Source: Leguminivora glycinivorella
Lineage: Eukaryota > Arthropoda > Insecta > Lepidoptera > Tortricidae
Direction: 5' to 3'
Length of the DNA stretch: 64,000 bases
NCBI RefSeq assembly: GCF_023078275.1
Contig: NC_062982.1
Location: 6,646,501-6,710,500 of the forward strand
Shown here: positions 46,701 to 56,934 of the stretch, piece by piece
Position numbering within the stretch: the stretch's first letter is position 1
Layout of the letters: each line of letters begins with the position of its first letter
The notes under the pieces: generated by a model
What the model was told of the DNA's origin: nothing
Seen by the model: only the letters and a program-made list of their open reading frames with translations
The model's database searches: none
Position numbers and translations under genes: made by a program

Positions 46701-49700
46701 GAGCTATCAATACTGAAACAGAAACGAAAAGAGATAATTCAAATTGCATTTTGATTTAGATTACTATAAAATACATTATTTAAATAAGGCTTTGTCCTTA
46801 CTTTCTTTTGACTGCAACTATCTATTTCTTGATTTCCTGCAATTTTCAACTAACTTCTGGAAAGCAATAAATAAATAAATATTCGAAATATTGCTATTTA
46901 CAGCACAATAACTATTGTGAACCGTTTTTATTAAAGAATACGGCGATTGATGAAAATTGTAAAATAATATGTAAAAATATTTATCATATAATTTGTCAAT
47001 TTTGACATTTTGGGATTTTTTTAAATTAAGTTGGATCATAAGCAACTAGGCTATCGTCCACGAGCTCGAAAATAAATAAATAATTATATTACGCAATATA
47101 CACGCACTACGCTCAATTAAAATTATTTCATCAACTCGCTAGCATACCGCAGCAGCTAATAAACGGCTGCAGTATTTTTTGGTTAATCACATAAAATGTT
47201 GATGCTTAGTTACCACTGAAATAACAACTGCTTAGCAACTGGTGGCACCCTGGCTGCTGACGTGCGTGATTGACAGGGCGTGTAGGTATTAATGACAGCG
47301 GCTTGTATTCGACTGCTTAGTTACCACTGACATTCTAACCGTTATTGTCATTGTGATTAAAGAAGAGTGTATGTGTTAAAGAAAAACTCAGGTGTTAAGA
47401 TATATGTGACGAACTGAAAGCCTACGTGAAAATGACAACTTAGAAGTCACTATTTTTGTGACGATTGAAGAGTATAGGTTTTCTTGGACACCCTGCCCGC
47501 TCAGGTATATCTGCTGCTGACTGTACGTATAATGTTATGACATTTTATTGCGTGCAATATGTTTTAACTGTTTGTCTCTTGAGACCGATTACCTTAGTCT
47601 TAGGCCGGCACGGCAACAGACAGTCTTCAAATTCATAATTTGATAAAGTCATAATCAGTACAAAAATCAGATCGAGTGCACGGAGTTACATATAATTTCG
47701 CGACTGTCCACACACACTCTTGTTTTTTAAGATTATGAATTTTAAGACTGTCTGTTGCCGGCCTTAGAAGAAAATTGTACCTACTTTATGCTCTAGAATA
47801 TAAAATGCGATTTTATGTCGTCTTCGCACTACATAAAGGTGCACTTTTCGAGCATGAGAAGTGAAAACGAAATTTATTTGTTATACTTATACAGAAATGG
47901 CTACATGGCATCATGCTGATTTGGGTCCATTTCGTGATGAACAGTTTTATGTCATTTTTTTCTTTGCCATTTTATGTTTGATGTCTGTACATGTCCGTAC
48001 ATGTTATGTGATCGTCATGAATAAATGTCTTTTATCTTTTATATTTTTATCTTTAAAACTTTGATAGGTTCTTTTATTTTTGCTATAATTTATTAGAATT
48101 CCGTATTTTCTGTCATTAAATTAAGTAAATAAAATAAAATAGGATTTGATTACTTATCGTTTAAAAAATGTTTGACTTGGCAAAAAACCAAGCGTCTGAA
48201 ACTCTGATCACATGTTGAAAAAAAAGTTGGCGGGAATTTATCTTATGTACCTATTATGTTCTTTCGCTTTACGACAATTTCGTGGTGTAAATTGCCGAGA
48301 AAAATATAATTAATTCCTCGCAATCGAAGTGAAAAGCAAAGTGCACAGGGGCATAAATTTAATAATAATTATTGAAACCTAGAACGAAACGCGCCGAGCG
48401 CGGGAGCGAGCGGGAAGGAACATATCTCCCTCTCGCTTACCCGTAGACACACCTCCTTACATACTAGCTCATACCGTTCAGGCGGAATGCGGAATTACTG
48501 AAAGTACATAAATTTACTAAGTTATAGTGATTTTTTCAATACGTACATAATAAACAGCATTGGTACATCAATTTCCATGAGAAAAAAGTAGATGATGTCA
48601 TTTCTATCTATGAGAACTGAGTGGCGCCGCTGCAGAGTATGCTCCCTGGCGGCGCCACAATAAAAGCCCATTATTTCGTTTCCCGCTATAGGTACAGTCA
48701 TAACATTATACGTACATACTGTACGTCTTACGAACATCATTTTAACATATAATTAGTTGAATTTCATTATGGTGGCGCCGCCGCAGAGTAGCACACTTAT
48801 AAAGTTCTACTTTTGTGATTTTTTTCATATTTTTTAAACATATGGTTCGAAAGTTAGAGGGGGGGGACGCACTTTTTTTTCCTTTAGGAGCGATTATTTC
48901 CGAAAATATTAATATTATCAAAAAACGATCTTAGTAAACCCTTATTCATTTTTTAATACCTATCCAACAATATATCACACGTTGGGGTTGGAATGAAAAA
49001 AAAAACAGCCCCCACTTTACATGTAGGGGGGGTACCCTAATAAAACATTTTTTTCCATTTTTTATTTTTGCACTTTGTTGGCGTGATTGATATACATATT
49101 GGTACCAAATTTCAGCTTTCTAGTGCTTACGGTTACTGAGATTATCCGCGGACGGACGGACGGACGGACGGACGGACGGACAGACAGACATGGCGAAACT
49201 ATAAGGGTTCCTAGTTGACTACGGAACCCTAAAAATATGTAGGGTAAAAGTCAACTCATACATAATTTGTAATTTTGTATTTAGCAACTTCTACGGGTCA
49301 ATTCACAAGAATTGGCGCGAAAAGAACGAATGAGTGAATGACAAATGTGCGTATGTGACAGATTAACCAATAAAATGTTGGCTCTTGACAGTTACGAAAG
49401 TATAGTACAGGTGCACTCAAGCAATCAACATTTTGTTCATTCCATTCGTGACAAGTACTAACGAGAATTAATTGATCTAATACAAATCCATTTCCCACAG
49501 AGGCCTAGACGAGTCCCACTTCCGAAAGCTCTTCCTGCGAAGCAGCGTACTTCTGCTTCGCAAGCGTGAACTCGAGCGCAACCGTGCGCCCGCGCCGGAG
49601 CCCGAGCCCGTCGATGAGAAACCGTATGATTACAACAATGAGAATGACGCTTCCTACTGCGCTAACGCTCAGGTAAAAATTACATTAAAAAAAATCTTCT

Positions 49701-50978
49701 TTACATTAATTTTGGAGGGTCCTTGGGGTGCCCTGTACACTATTGGCGACGGTTTGTCGAGAATCAGGTACGAGTGATTGTAGAACTGAAGCGAAGTCAG
49801 AAAAATCACTCAAGACAGGACTAAACTACTGGACTAGGCTAACGCTAGCTTGAAAAGGCGCTTTGCACTTTACAGGCACCCCTTAAGACAGAAACACAGA
49901 GAAGTTTTGACTACGTGTTTAATCCATTGACCGCCAATGACATCAACTGACTTACGTGGCTACACCCAATATCAATAACCTTAATGCACTAGGTGCCCGA
50001 TGGCGCGTATGCGTGGCGTTCAAATGGTAGCCAAATCTCATGATGCAAGCTTCGTTTGGTTGTATTTGCAGTAGAATTAAAAGTCTTGGCTCTTTTGCAT
50101 GTAACATATTTCACTCGTCCTATGTGGACTACCGCCATTTTGATATATCCACTTTAACAATGATATCTTCGGCAGGACGGCGATGAGTGGGGCAATGAGG
50201 ACGGCATGGCGGCCGGCGAGCTTCACGAGCAGGCGAAAGCGGCAGAGCCGGAGGAGATAGGGGACATGCTGGAACCGCCAACAAAGGTATTCAGAATTCT
50301 TAGAATTCTCTGTGATTACTACTGGCGACATCTATTGATATTGTACTTTTTTTTACCTTTCTATAAGTAGGTGCACCTTTTCTATCCTGGGTTCAGGAAA
50401 GAGAAGCTCTGTAACTAAACCTGTCAGAATCGCCTCATACATACATAACAATTAGTGGACCTTATTTCGTGGCAATTAAGATGAAGAAAACAAACGGACA
50501 ATGCAATAATCCTATTCTGTATATGTGGATTATGGTCTATACGTGTATGTATAACTATCCATGTGCCAATGGTAGGATTTAAACGTGTACTTAAGGGTGT
50601 AGTCGTAGAGCTCAAATAGCTAAATCTCTGATGCTCCTACTGATATGATATATTCACTTAAGTATATTTTTACAGGTCGCAAAAATCTTCATTCCCTATG
50701 CCATGCGAGCTAAAAAGGTCGACATGAAACAACTAAAAAACTGCACGTGGAAGATGTTGACAGAAAAATCTCAAGGCGAACAAGAAGACGTGACGGAAAC
50801 CACTTTCGCCACCATCTACAACAAGCTACCGAACAAACTGTCCACCAACATGCGAGAGTCGCTCAGTGTACCCCTGGCCTTATTGTCCGTGCTACATTTG
50901 GCCAATGAAAAGGGACTGATATTGCAAAAAAGGGAGGACTTGAAAGACTTCGATATTCTAGGTCTGATAAAGAAATGA
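33907..50978 (+). CDS. barr: Condensin complex subunit 2 (barren / CAP-H), 12 exons
   Basis: Exons: 33907-34044, 34155-34310, 35873-36073, 37776-37938, 39846-39954, 40749-40922, 41194-41321, 41886-42095, 44216-44441, 49501-49672, 50176-50286, 50676-50978. They total 696 residues, close to family length. CAP-H is the kleisin that bridges SMC2 and SMC4 and recruits the HEAT subunits of condensin I for mitotic chromosome condensation. Exons 2-4 carry the N-terminal kleisin helices (CLKLYAENKINKDNAWNLQL, then VVDASARIYSFRVDAVHYDV). Exon 5 begins DPFFERLAA; exon 6 has GFSISNWDPETED; exon 8 has YSYCGAVVGAWAGPRHWRL; exon 10 has DEKPYDYNNENDASYC. Exon 12 gives the winged-helix end (YAMRAKKVDMKQLKNCTWKM). 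Every junction keeps phase. Met 33907 or 33910 are equally possible starts; the upstream in-frame Met at 33847 would add unconserved sequence. Confidence 0.95.
34910..35837. mobile_element. Non-autonomous hAT-like element
   Basis: The termini CAGGGTTCGA and TCGAACCCTG are flanked by an 8-bp duplication (AATATAAC at 34902-34909, AATATAAT at 35838-35845; one mismatch). The subterminal regions are full of ATATCCGATATT-like repeats. A CAGGG start and 8-bp duplication indicate hAT. It carries truncated LINE tails inside and lies in barren intron 2. Confidence 0.85.
35490..35592 (+). repeat. Non-LTR retrotransposon 3' tail
   Basis: GGCCCTATGGTTGACTGGTA, GGCATTAAGTCCGC and TTGTGCAATAAAGCTTAAAT are characteristic of the 3' UTR of a lepidopteran LINE that I recognise by its ending. 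It is severely 5'-truncated and sits inside the hAT-like element. Confidence 0.55.
36129..36637. mobile_element. Non-autonomous hAT-like element with exact 8-bp duplication
   Basis: The 509-bp element starts TAGAGATGGGC and ends with the complement GCCCATCTCTA. ATAATTAT flanks both sides perfectly (36121-36128 and 36638-36645). Subterminal CGAATATTCGG repeats are abundant. No transposase. Lies in barren intron 3. Confidence 0.9.
37007..37384 (-). repeat. Dispersed repeat related to family G (ACCGGCCAAGTGCGAG type)
   Basis: Begins AAAACCGGCCAAGTGCGAGT and ends GTACGGAACCCTAAAAAA. It shares both termini with family G but has a different interior, so the families probably use the same retroposition machinery. 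Confidence 0.75.
37527..37750 (+). repeat. Dispersed repeat family S, copy 5
   Basis: Plus-orientation copy ending GTTTTTGCGTCGGGGGTTAA, 25 bp before barren exon 4. Confidence 0.85.
38035..38366 (-). mobile_element. tRNA-derived SINE
   Basis: Minus strand. The head at 38365-38289 reads GGTGGCCTAGCGGTAAGAGC (A-box type) and, about 30 nt later, GGGTTCGAACCCGGG (B box). A body follows with CGTGAGGAAACCGGACTAAT and a 3' part CCGTGGCAAATGCTGGGATA. This is the layout of a pol III-transcribed lepidopteran SINE. It is not a functional tRNA gene: there is no acceptor-stem pairing. Lies in barren intron 4. Confidence 0.85.
38645..39648 (-). repeat. Dispersed repeat family N, inverted, interrupted by family G
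   Basis: Two halves (38645-38786 and 39337-39648) together match the uninterrupted 1821-2271 copy in reverse orientation. The junction falls in TTGATAAAA. Confidence 0.85.
38787..39336 (-). repeat. Dispersed repeat family G, copy 3, with 8-bp target duplication
   Basis: Inserted in a family N copy. TGATAAAA is present on both sides, and the empty-site sequence can be read in the 1821 copy (CTTTTATCAATTTTAAAAC, reverse strand). This shows that family G moves by an insertion mechanism that creates about 8-bp duplications. Confidence 0.85.
40225..40320 (+). repeat. Dispersed repeat fragment (GACTAGCCAAAGGC family)
   Basis: Shares ATAAATGGGCTAATTATTGG, ACAGACTAGCCAAAAGC and CGTACGATGGAATGAGCT with 20540-20640. 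Lies in barren intron 5. Confidence 0.55.
40440..40660 (+). repeat. Dispersed repeat shared with 5500-5660
   Basis: Common blocks are TTTTGTATGG, AAAAATATATGGAAATYYYG then GGACA, and GATTCTGAGTA. Self-complementary arms suggest a foldback remnant. Confidence 0.5.
41727..41872. mobile_element. Probable MITE
   Basis: Imperfect inverted ends: ACCTGATTTAGACACGTGCC at the left, and CCGTCTAAATAGGCCCT at the right. It lies directly before barren exon 8. Decayed and without coding capacity. Confidence 0.5.
42115..42265 (+). repeat. Retroelement 3' tail, second copy
   Basis: Shares its sequence with 15270-15405 (AGATTAGACCATTTCG, CTTGTTTATGTCTT, AACGAATAAAT) and ends in ATTCTATTCTA. It lies in barren intron 8, just after exon 8. 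Confidence 0.65.
43470..43590 (+). repeat. Dispersed repeat shared with 15838-15970
   Basis: Same orientation as the first copy. Includes CATTTGATGTTCAGAAAATG and ACTAACAAACGGACCGCA. Confidence 0.6.
43873..44098 (+). repeat. Dispersed repeat family R, copy 2
   Basis: Near-identical to 30655-30885. Lies in barren intron 8, about 120 bp before exon 9. Confidence 0.85.
44477..44668 (-). repeat. Dispersed repeat family S, copy 6 (inverted)
   Basis: Begins TTTTTTAACCCCCGACGCAA and runs in the opposite direction to the other copies. The microsatellite is short (TGTCTGTCTGTC). Confidence 0.85.
44996..47522. mobile_element. 2.5-kb inner element, ends AGTCAGCAGCAG, flanked by GTAC
   Basis: The inverted ends AGTCAGCAGCAG and CTGCTGCTGACT lie inside two GTAC tetranucleotides (44992-44995 and 47523-47526). 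It interrupts the left terminal repeat of the 44920-48796 element: left of it the sequence ends ACGTAC and right of it GTATAATGTTATGAC continues the outer repeat. No transposase recognised. Confidence 0.7.
46271..46486 (+). CDS. Short open frame of unknown function inside the inner element
   Basis: 71 codons from an ATG to a TAG, with AATAAA just before the stop. The peptide starts MDQLQLPPVEICPAV and has a predicted hydrophobic/aromatic patch YIYIS. I do not recognise it. Codon use is unremarkable, no splice sites support an extension, and it may be non-coding. Confidence 0.2.
   Translation: MDQLQLPPVEICPAVPYIYISTTDSDGTMIRMRQKLSNDLRLIYRALLNPTLSLDFLKYRIFLMGNKTINL
47602..47767. mobile_element. 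MITE nested in the outer TIR element
   Basis: About 166 bp with inverted termini AGGCCGGCACGGCAACAGAC (left) and GTCTGTTGCCGGCCT (right; one indel), extended by inner TCATAAT and ATTATGA. This makes a fourth layer at this locus. Confidence 0.8.
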
Positions 50979-51221
50979 AATGATGGTAATGCTATATTTT
51001 GTGTTTTGTCATTCATTTGTACATTTTGAATATTTTATAAGCTCGTAGTAAGTTTTTGTAGGTCATGCATATACCCTATTTTTTCTTTTCTTTAATTATA
51101 ATGGAACATTGTATAAATATTTTATAATTCCTTTGTGTTTCGTATTTTTTTACGGTATTTTGTCGATTTTAATAGGAGTACAAATCCATTTGTTTTACTA
51201 GTATAGTAAGCCGGTCTTGTA

Positions 51222-51227
51222 AATAAA
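51222..51227 (+). terminator. barr: Poly(A) signal of barren
   Basis: AATAAA about 245 bp after the barren stop, followed within 25 bp by ACTTTTACATTTATTTTG. Confidence 0.6.
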
Positions 51228-51255
51228 ATACTATGATTTATAAAAAACTTTTACA

Positions 51256-51261
51256 TTTATT
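51256..51261 (-). terminator. Possible poly(A) signal of the Tudor gene
   Basis: AATAAA on the minus strand, about 840 bp beyond the Tudor stop and 28 bp from the barren signal. ATTAAA variants nearer the stop (for example about 51946) are alternatives. Confidence 0.4.
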
Positions 51262-52103
51262 TTGAAACAGTAAACAAATATTGAAATAAACATTTCACAA
51301 ACGTAACTTATTTGTGAGTAACTGTTCTGCGGCATAAAGGAGATGCTATACAGAATTTCAAACCCAAATAGGTTTTTGAATATGATGTATGTAACAGAGG
51401 CACAACACATTGTTCCTTATTGCTAATCATATTGCTTACGATGATGACGAAACGAAAAGTTTACGGTAACACGATGTGCCGAATTTAAACAATAAACATA
51501 TAATCGTATCCCTATCTAAGTATACATTAAACAACGTCAAACGTAGAAAAATAAGAGTATTTACAATGTCACAGTATGAAACTTCAAAGTCTTCAAACGT
51601 TTACGTAAATGCTATGACTTAAAGAAACAAATCAGAAAACAAACAGGTAAAAAAACCTGGGACTGTAAATAAACAAAAAAAAGTTATCTTTTCCACATGA
51701 AATTAACAAATCAACAAAATTTTTACGTTACGTAAGGTAATCAAGTAAACTCCTTATATCTAGGATAACAAATTTAATAATGTATCAAAATGTTTAGAGA
51801 GATCATCTAAAACTACAAAAGATAAGGCTATTCAGTCTAGTCTCTGGAAGTTTCGATTAAACACGGAAACTGTACGTGGTGACTGGTGGAAGTCAATTTA
51901 TACGCCTATAATAAATAATCTACTACAAAAACGTTCTCTAGACACTTTAATACAATTTTAACTGACGCAAAGAGATATACAAAATAAATCCCTTTCAAGT
52001 ATCTATCACAATCAGGCATCGCTTTTCATTATTAATATTACAATTAAACAATGAGATTTTTTATCGTACAGGAGTCCTAGGACTTAATTTAAAAATATAT
52101 CTG

Positions 52104-55100
52104 TTAGTCGATAGCTTTAATTTCTTCGACTTTACTGACGTCATTTGATTTAACGCTAGGTTCAATATTGTTCTCTTTTGATTCATTTTTGAGTTCTACC
52201 TTTGATTTTTCTACATCTAAATCTGATACCAAGTTTTGAGTTTTAAGCTCTGATACTGTTTCTCCTATATCTGATTCCAATTTAATTGGTACCTTACTGG
52301 GTTCCTTCATTGGGGATCCGTCTTTGGTGCAATCACTGCTCGTGTAGCCAGCATCTGTATTTATAGAATCCTTCGAATTGTCTTTTTCTGGAGTTTTGAT
52401 AGTTCCATTGGAGCTCTCCAGGGTGGAAGATGAAGTGTCCTGTTTAGGAGACTCTAGTATCGTTTTATGGTCGCCGGAGTCATTTAAACTGTCGGGGTTG
52501 GCTTCAAAGGATTTGTTCTCAATAACTGTGTGATTACTTTCTAAGCTTTCGTCCAGATCCGGATGCGACGAGTCCAGCTCGTTGGCATCCTCAAACTTAT
52601 CTTCATCCTCGGCCTCTTTTTCGGTATGAACTTCGGATTTCTTTTTACTATCACCTACTAATACTGATTCGGTAACTTCCCGTTCGCCCGCTTTAGACGA
52701 GTCCACTTCTCGCGTTTCAACAGGTATGGCCGCTTCTAAAGGCTCCGATTCAGTAGATTTTTTAACTTCCTCATCGGTTCGTTCGGGCTGCGCTTCCGTT
52801 TCGGCGGAGGCAGTCTCTTTCGGAACTTCAATATTTTCAGGAGCGGCAGTTTCAGGTCCGGCTTCCGCTTTTTCTACTTCACTCGGTCTCGAGCCAAAAA
52901 GGATAGTACTGACATCCTCCCCGTTAAGGATGAGTTTGACGAGCGCCGGCTCCGAAGCGCTGTCTAGGAATTCAATGTGGAATGTCGTGTCGTCGGCCAT
53001 GAGCTCGTCGAGCTTGTTCCTCGCGGCGCCGACGTCGGCCCCGGCGGGCGCGGCGAGGCGACAGCGGCGCGCGAGCGGCGCCACGGCCGCCAGCTGCGCG
53101 GGCAGCTGCCGGAACTCCTCGCACTTGGCCTTGTTGCCGTAGTCCAGGAACTGGACGTGGTAGCTCGCGTCGCAGAATTCTAGAATCTTGCCGCGGTACC
53201 ACTCCTCGTCCTCGGCCCAGAAGGCGGCGCAGACGGAGCCGACCTTCAGCTCGGCCGCCGACTCGAAGTCGGCCGCGTCGCCCATCGCCTCGGTGACCCT
53301 GTCGAAGTCCGGGTTCTTGTCCTCGAGGTGCACGTAGAACTCGTCGAGGTCGTGCACGTAGCACAGCTTGCCGACGCCGCGCAGGTCCTGGCCCACGGGC
53401 GAGGGTCGCTCGGCGGACGGCTGCGGCTCGCACAGGCTCACGAGCTCCTCCGTGACGGACTTGCCCTCGAGGTAGAGCTCCACGATGGAGATGTCGCCGG
53501 ACGCGATGAACTGCACGTTGAAGATGGTGCGGCCCTCGGCGGCGAGCTCGTTGAACTTCACCTCGGACTTCCGAGACCACGCCTTGATGTCGCGCGGCTT
53601 CTGCAGCGCGCACTTGCGCGACAGCGCCGGCTTCAGCTTGAGCTCGTCCGGGAGGCTGCGCAGCTCGGTGGCGATGGAGGCGTTGCCGTAGTCCATGAAC
53701 AGCACCTCGGTGCCCTCGGAGCCGTCGACGATGACCTGCGCGCGGTACCAGGCGCCGTCCTCGGGGTACTCGGCGGCGCACAGCACGCCCTCCTCCCGGG
53801 ACGGCAGCTCGGGCAGGTTCTCGGCGTCCTCCATGGCGGCCTCCATGGCCTGCAGCTCGGCGGTGGCGGACTCGAGCTGCACCCAGAACTCGGAGGGCGA
53901 GTTGACGTGGCTGGCGAAGCACGAGGGCAGGTCGCCGCACTCGGTGGGCTGCTCGGCGCGCGCGGCGTGTCCTGCGGCGACCAGTCGGTCGGTGAGGTTG
54001 CGGCCGGCCACGAACAGGTCCACGTAGGTGGTGACGTCCTTGAGCACGACGAGCGCGTCCACGGGCTGCGCCGTGTCGCCCACGAGCGCCTCGAAGCTGT
54101 CGCCGGCCGCCTCGGTCCACTGGCCGGTGCCGGTGGGCACGGCGTTGACGCTGGAGCGCACGCACAGCGGCTCCACGCCGCGCAGGCTCTCCGGCATGGC
54201 CTTGATGAGGCCGGGCGAGTTGTCGAGCACGTCGGTGTTGCCGTAGTCGATGAAGCGCACGGTGGTGATGTCGGAGTCGAGGTCGAGCACCTCGGCGCGG
54301 TACCAGAGGTCGTCGGCGGAGTACTTGGCGACGCAGAGCGTGCCCATCTCGCGCGTCTCGAGGTCCGCGTACTTGTCGGCGTCGGCCGCGAGCTCGGCCT
54401 GGATCTCGTCGATCCTGTCGACCTTGTCGGCCATCTGGAGCCAGAAGTGTCCGGGGCTGTCGATGTGGCTGATGTAGACCTGCGTGCAGCCGGGCGGCAG
54501 CGACACGGGCTCGACGGGCTCGACGACCGGCGCGGGTTCGGGCGCGGGCTCCTCCTCGGCGGTCACCTGCGGGGTGGCGAGCTTCTCGTTGACCAGTTTC
54601 ATGGACAGGTCCACCCCGTCGAGGTGTAGACTGGCGAGCCAGCCGTCGGTGCCGAACGCGAGCGTGACTTGCACGTCCTTGTCCGTGGTCCACTCGGACA
54701 GCTTGGCGACCGCGTCGTCGGTGAGCGCGAGCAGCCCCAGGCTCGCGACGAGCGCCTGAGCGCAGGGCTCGAAGAAGGACTTGTCCAGCTTCTTGACGCC
54801 ATCTTTGGCGACGGTCTCCGAGTTGCCGTAGTCGGGGAACTGCACGGTGGCGTCGGCGTCGGTGGCGCTGACGACGGTGGCGCGGTACCAGTTGCCGTCG
54901 GACGACTTGACCGCGCACAGCGTGTCAGGTTCGAACTCCTCGAGTGGCTCGGGTGTGCCTGTAACAAATTACGAAATTGAATAAAGGTAAACCTTGTTGA
55001 AGTTTTCCAAGTGTTGGACGTTGCAGAGTCCGAAGTTGTATATGAAAAGACAGTGCACATTTGTACTCACCTTCATCATAGAAGGCATAAAGCCTGTCCA

Positions 55101-56811
55101 ACAGCTGCTGAACCTTGTCGATGTCAGCAGTCTTCTGCAGATATATCTCATTGAGATTCTCTAGATGCTGCACGCTGCACAGTCCAAAGTTGTAGTTGAA
55201 GACAGTGCGCGCGCAGAGCGTGACGACGTCTTCAAAGGCGCCTTCGTCAGGTTCGAAGATGGCGAGCTTCTTGCCCGTATTGATGTCGTATAAGGTGGTT
55301 ACCAAACTGAAAAGGAATAATGAGATTATTGTCATATACGGATTGACTAATGCTACGAATGTTTTTAAGAATTTACTGAAGAAAAAAACAATTATTTGTT
55401 GAATTATTTTTTCTTATCCCTAGTTACTTTCGTCGTTTACTGGTCCCATCGTGCATGTGACAACTGATCCAGAGATTGCTGCAAAAATATACCAGAGCAA
55501 ATTTGCGAATGCGTTTAACTGGGATTCCCCGAATCAACAGCCTAGTCGATGTCCCGTGATAATTCAGCAAGAGATTTCAAGGATTTTGCTTATGTAAAAT
55601 CCTTAAAATCTTAAATGGTGTTTTCAAATTTTGATAGTTTAGTCTGTGGAGAAGCTTCGTTCTAGACTTACCGTATTCCCTCTACGCTGTCAACGTATAT
55701 GATGAACTTGTTTCCAGTCAGGGTCGTCTTGAGCTCTTCGAGCGGCATCAGGACGTTGGATTCCGCCGTGTAGTTGTTCAGGCAGCACTCCAGGGACTGG
55801 TAGTAGTATACGCTCAGTTCCGTTGGCAGGATCATCAACTGTGGGTGAAAATCATGTTTAAGTTAAAGCATAAGCATGATACACATAGATACTTGTTTGT
55901 ATTGAATAAAAAACAGGCCAAGAGCGTGTCGGGCCACGCTCAGTGTAGTGCAACTAGTGCAGTTTTCCGTATTTTTCTCAAAAACTACTGAACCTATCAA
56001 GTTCAAAACAATTTTCCTAGAAAGTTCTACTTTTGTGATTTTTTTTCATATTTTTTAAACATACTTATGGTTCACAAGTTAGAGGGGGGCCCAACACACT
56101 TTTTCCCTTTAGGAGCGATTATTTCCGAAAATATTAATATTATCAAAAAAAAGATTTTAGTAAACCCTTATTCATTTTTAAATACCTATCCAACAATTTA
56201 GCACACGTTGGGGGTGGAAAGAAAAAAAAATCAGTCCCCACTTTACATGTAGGGGGGTTACCTTAAGAAAACATTTTTTTCCACTAGTTTTTTATTTTAC
56301 CAGTTTGTCGGCGTGATTGATATATACATATATTGGTACCAAATTTCAGCTTTCTAGTACTAACGGATACTAAGCTTATCCGCGGACGGACGGACGGACA
56401 GACAGACATGGCGAAACTATAAGGGTTCCTAGTTGACTACGGAAACCCTAAAAAGGAAACAATGACGTTTTAGCTCGATGAATGGAGTATTTTCAACTTT
56501 CTCTTTGATGACGAAGAAATTTTGGGCGAGCTCGCTCTATCGTAGGCCACGTTTTTGCCATTGGCTAGCCTGTGGCCAAGAGTAAGCCCATTTATAATAA
56601 TTAAAAAAAAACTTGGATTTGGTGACGGTGAAGTAACTACACGACTTACATTGGCCAATGATGTGGTGACAGTGTTGCCATAGTCGGGCAACACGGCAAG
56701 GACGTTGTTCGCGTCCGACGCGTCGTTCAAGATGGCACGATAGATTTTACCTTCGTGCTTCACTGTGCAGTGGACGCCGTCCGTTAGGGTGTCTTGTGTT
56801 AGTGGCGTCAA
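52104..56811 (-). CDS. Multi-Tudor-domain protein (Tudor-like), 3' part, 4 exons
   Basis: Exons: 56811-56650, 55838-55672, 55306-55071, 54958-52104, in phase, giving 1139 residues to the TAA. The 5' end is missing: exon 56811 opens inside a domain in phase 0, and no upstream exon was found. Five extended Tudor domains have the core W/IYRA plus DYGN aromatic cage: IYRAIL/VLPDYGN, NWYRATV/VQFPDYGN, LWYRAEV/VRFIDYGN, AWYRAQV/VLFMDYGN, EWYRGKI/VQFLDYGN. Each has flanking SN-like sequence, for example ISHIDSPGHFWLQM. Such domains bind symmetrically dimethylated arginine on Piwi proteins in germ granules. The last about 290 residues are acidic, Ser/Thr/Lys-rich and disordered. Domain exons are extremely GC-rich, while the tail is AT-rich. 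It could be the orthologue of maternal protein Tudor or another TDRD; domain count alone does not decide. Confidence 0.88.
55907..56452 (-). repeat. Dispersed repeat family G, copy 5
   Basis: Diverged minus-strand copy inside the first Tudor intron seen here, with several indels and only three GGAC units. Older than the others. Confidence 0.85.
56520..56610 (-). repeat. Dispersed repeat fragment (GACTAGCCAAAGGC family), inverted
   Basis: Minus-strand match to 20540-20640 (GGGCTTACTCTTGGCCACAG, GATAGAGCGAGCTCGCCC). Confidence 0.6.
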
Positions 56812-56934
56812 CTGAAAATATAATATTAGAAATTAGTCATATTCGTTAAAACCACCAATTTAGGTGGAAAATTTACCGATAAATAAAGTTTTCTCAAATC
56901 AATCAGATAGGAGAACTCTTCTAGAAGTCAACAA

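Larger units (their letters stand above)
44920..48796. mobile_element. 3.9-kb TIR element with 8-bp TTATAAAG duplication
   Basis: The termini GTGTGCTACTCTGCGGCGGC and its complement extend as inverted repeats for about 75 bp before the left arm is interrupted by another insertion. TTATAAAG occurs at 44912-44919 and 48797-48804. No transposase recognised. The 8-bp duplication allows hAT or P-type mobilisation, but the long GC-rich terminus fits neither group well, so the superfamily is open. Confidence 0.88.
44799..49237 (-). repeat. Dispersed repeat family G, copy 4, split by a 3.9-kb insertion
   Basis: The parts are 44799-44919 and 48797-49237. Removing the insertion and one TTATAAAG joins them into a normal family G sequence. 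The host repeat lies in barren intron 9. Confidence 0.9.
50979..52103. other. Convergent intergenic region, barren and Tudor-protein 3' ends
   Basis: AT-rich 3' UTR sequence of both genes, with no further gene seen. It contains opposing poly(A) signals at 51222 and 51256. Confidence 0.6.

Noticed and set aside
53328..54629. 433-codon plus-strand open frame opposite the Tudor exon
   Set aside because: Antisense shadow of GC-rich coding sequence, a repetitive Leu/Val/Gly/His composition with no domain.
52972..54918. 648-codon minus-strand open frame, very Arg-rich
   Set aside because: It overlaps the Tudor exon in another frame. It exists because the exon is GC-rich and lacks AT-rich stop codons; there are no domains.
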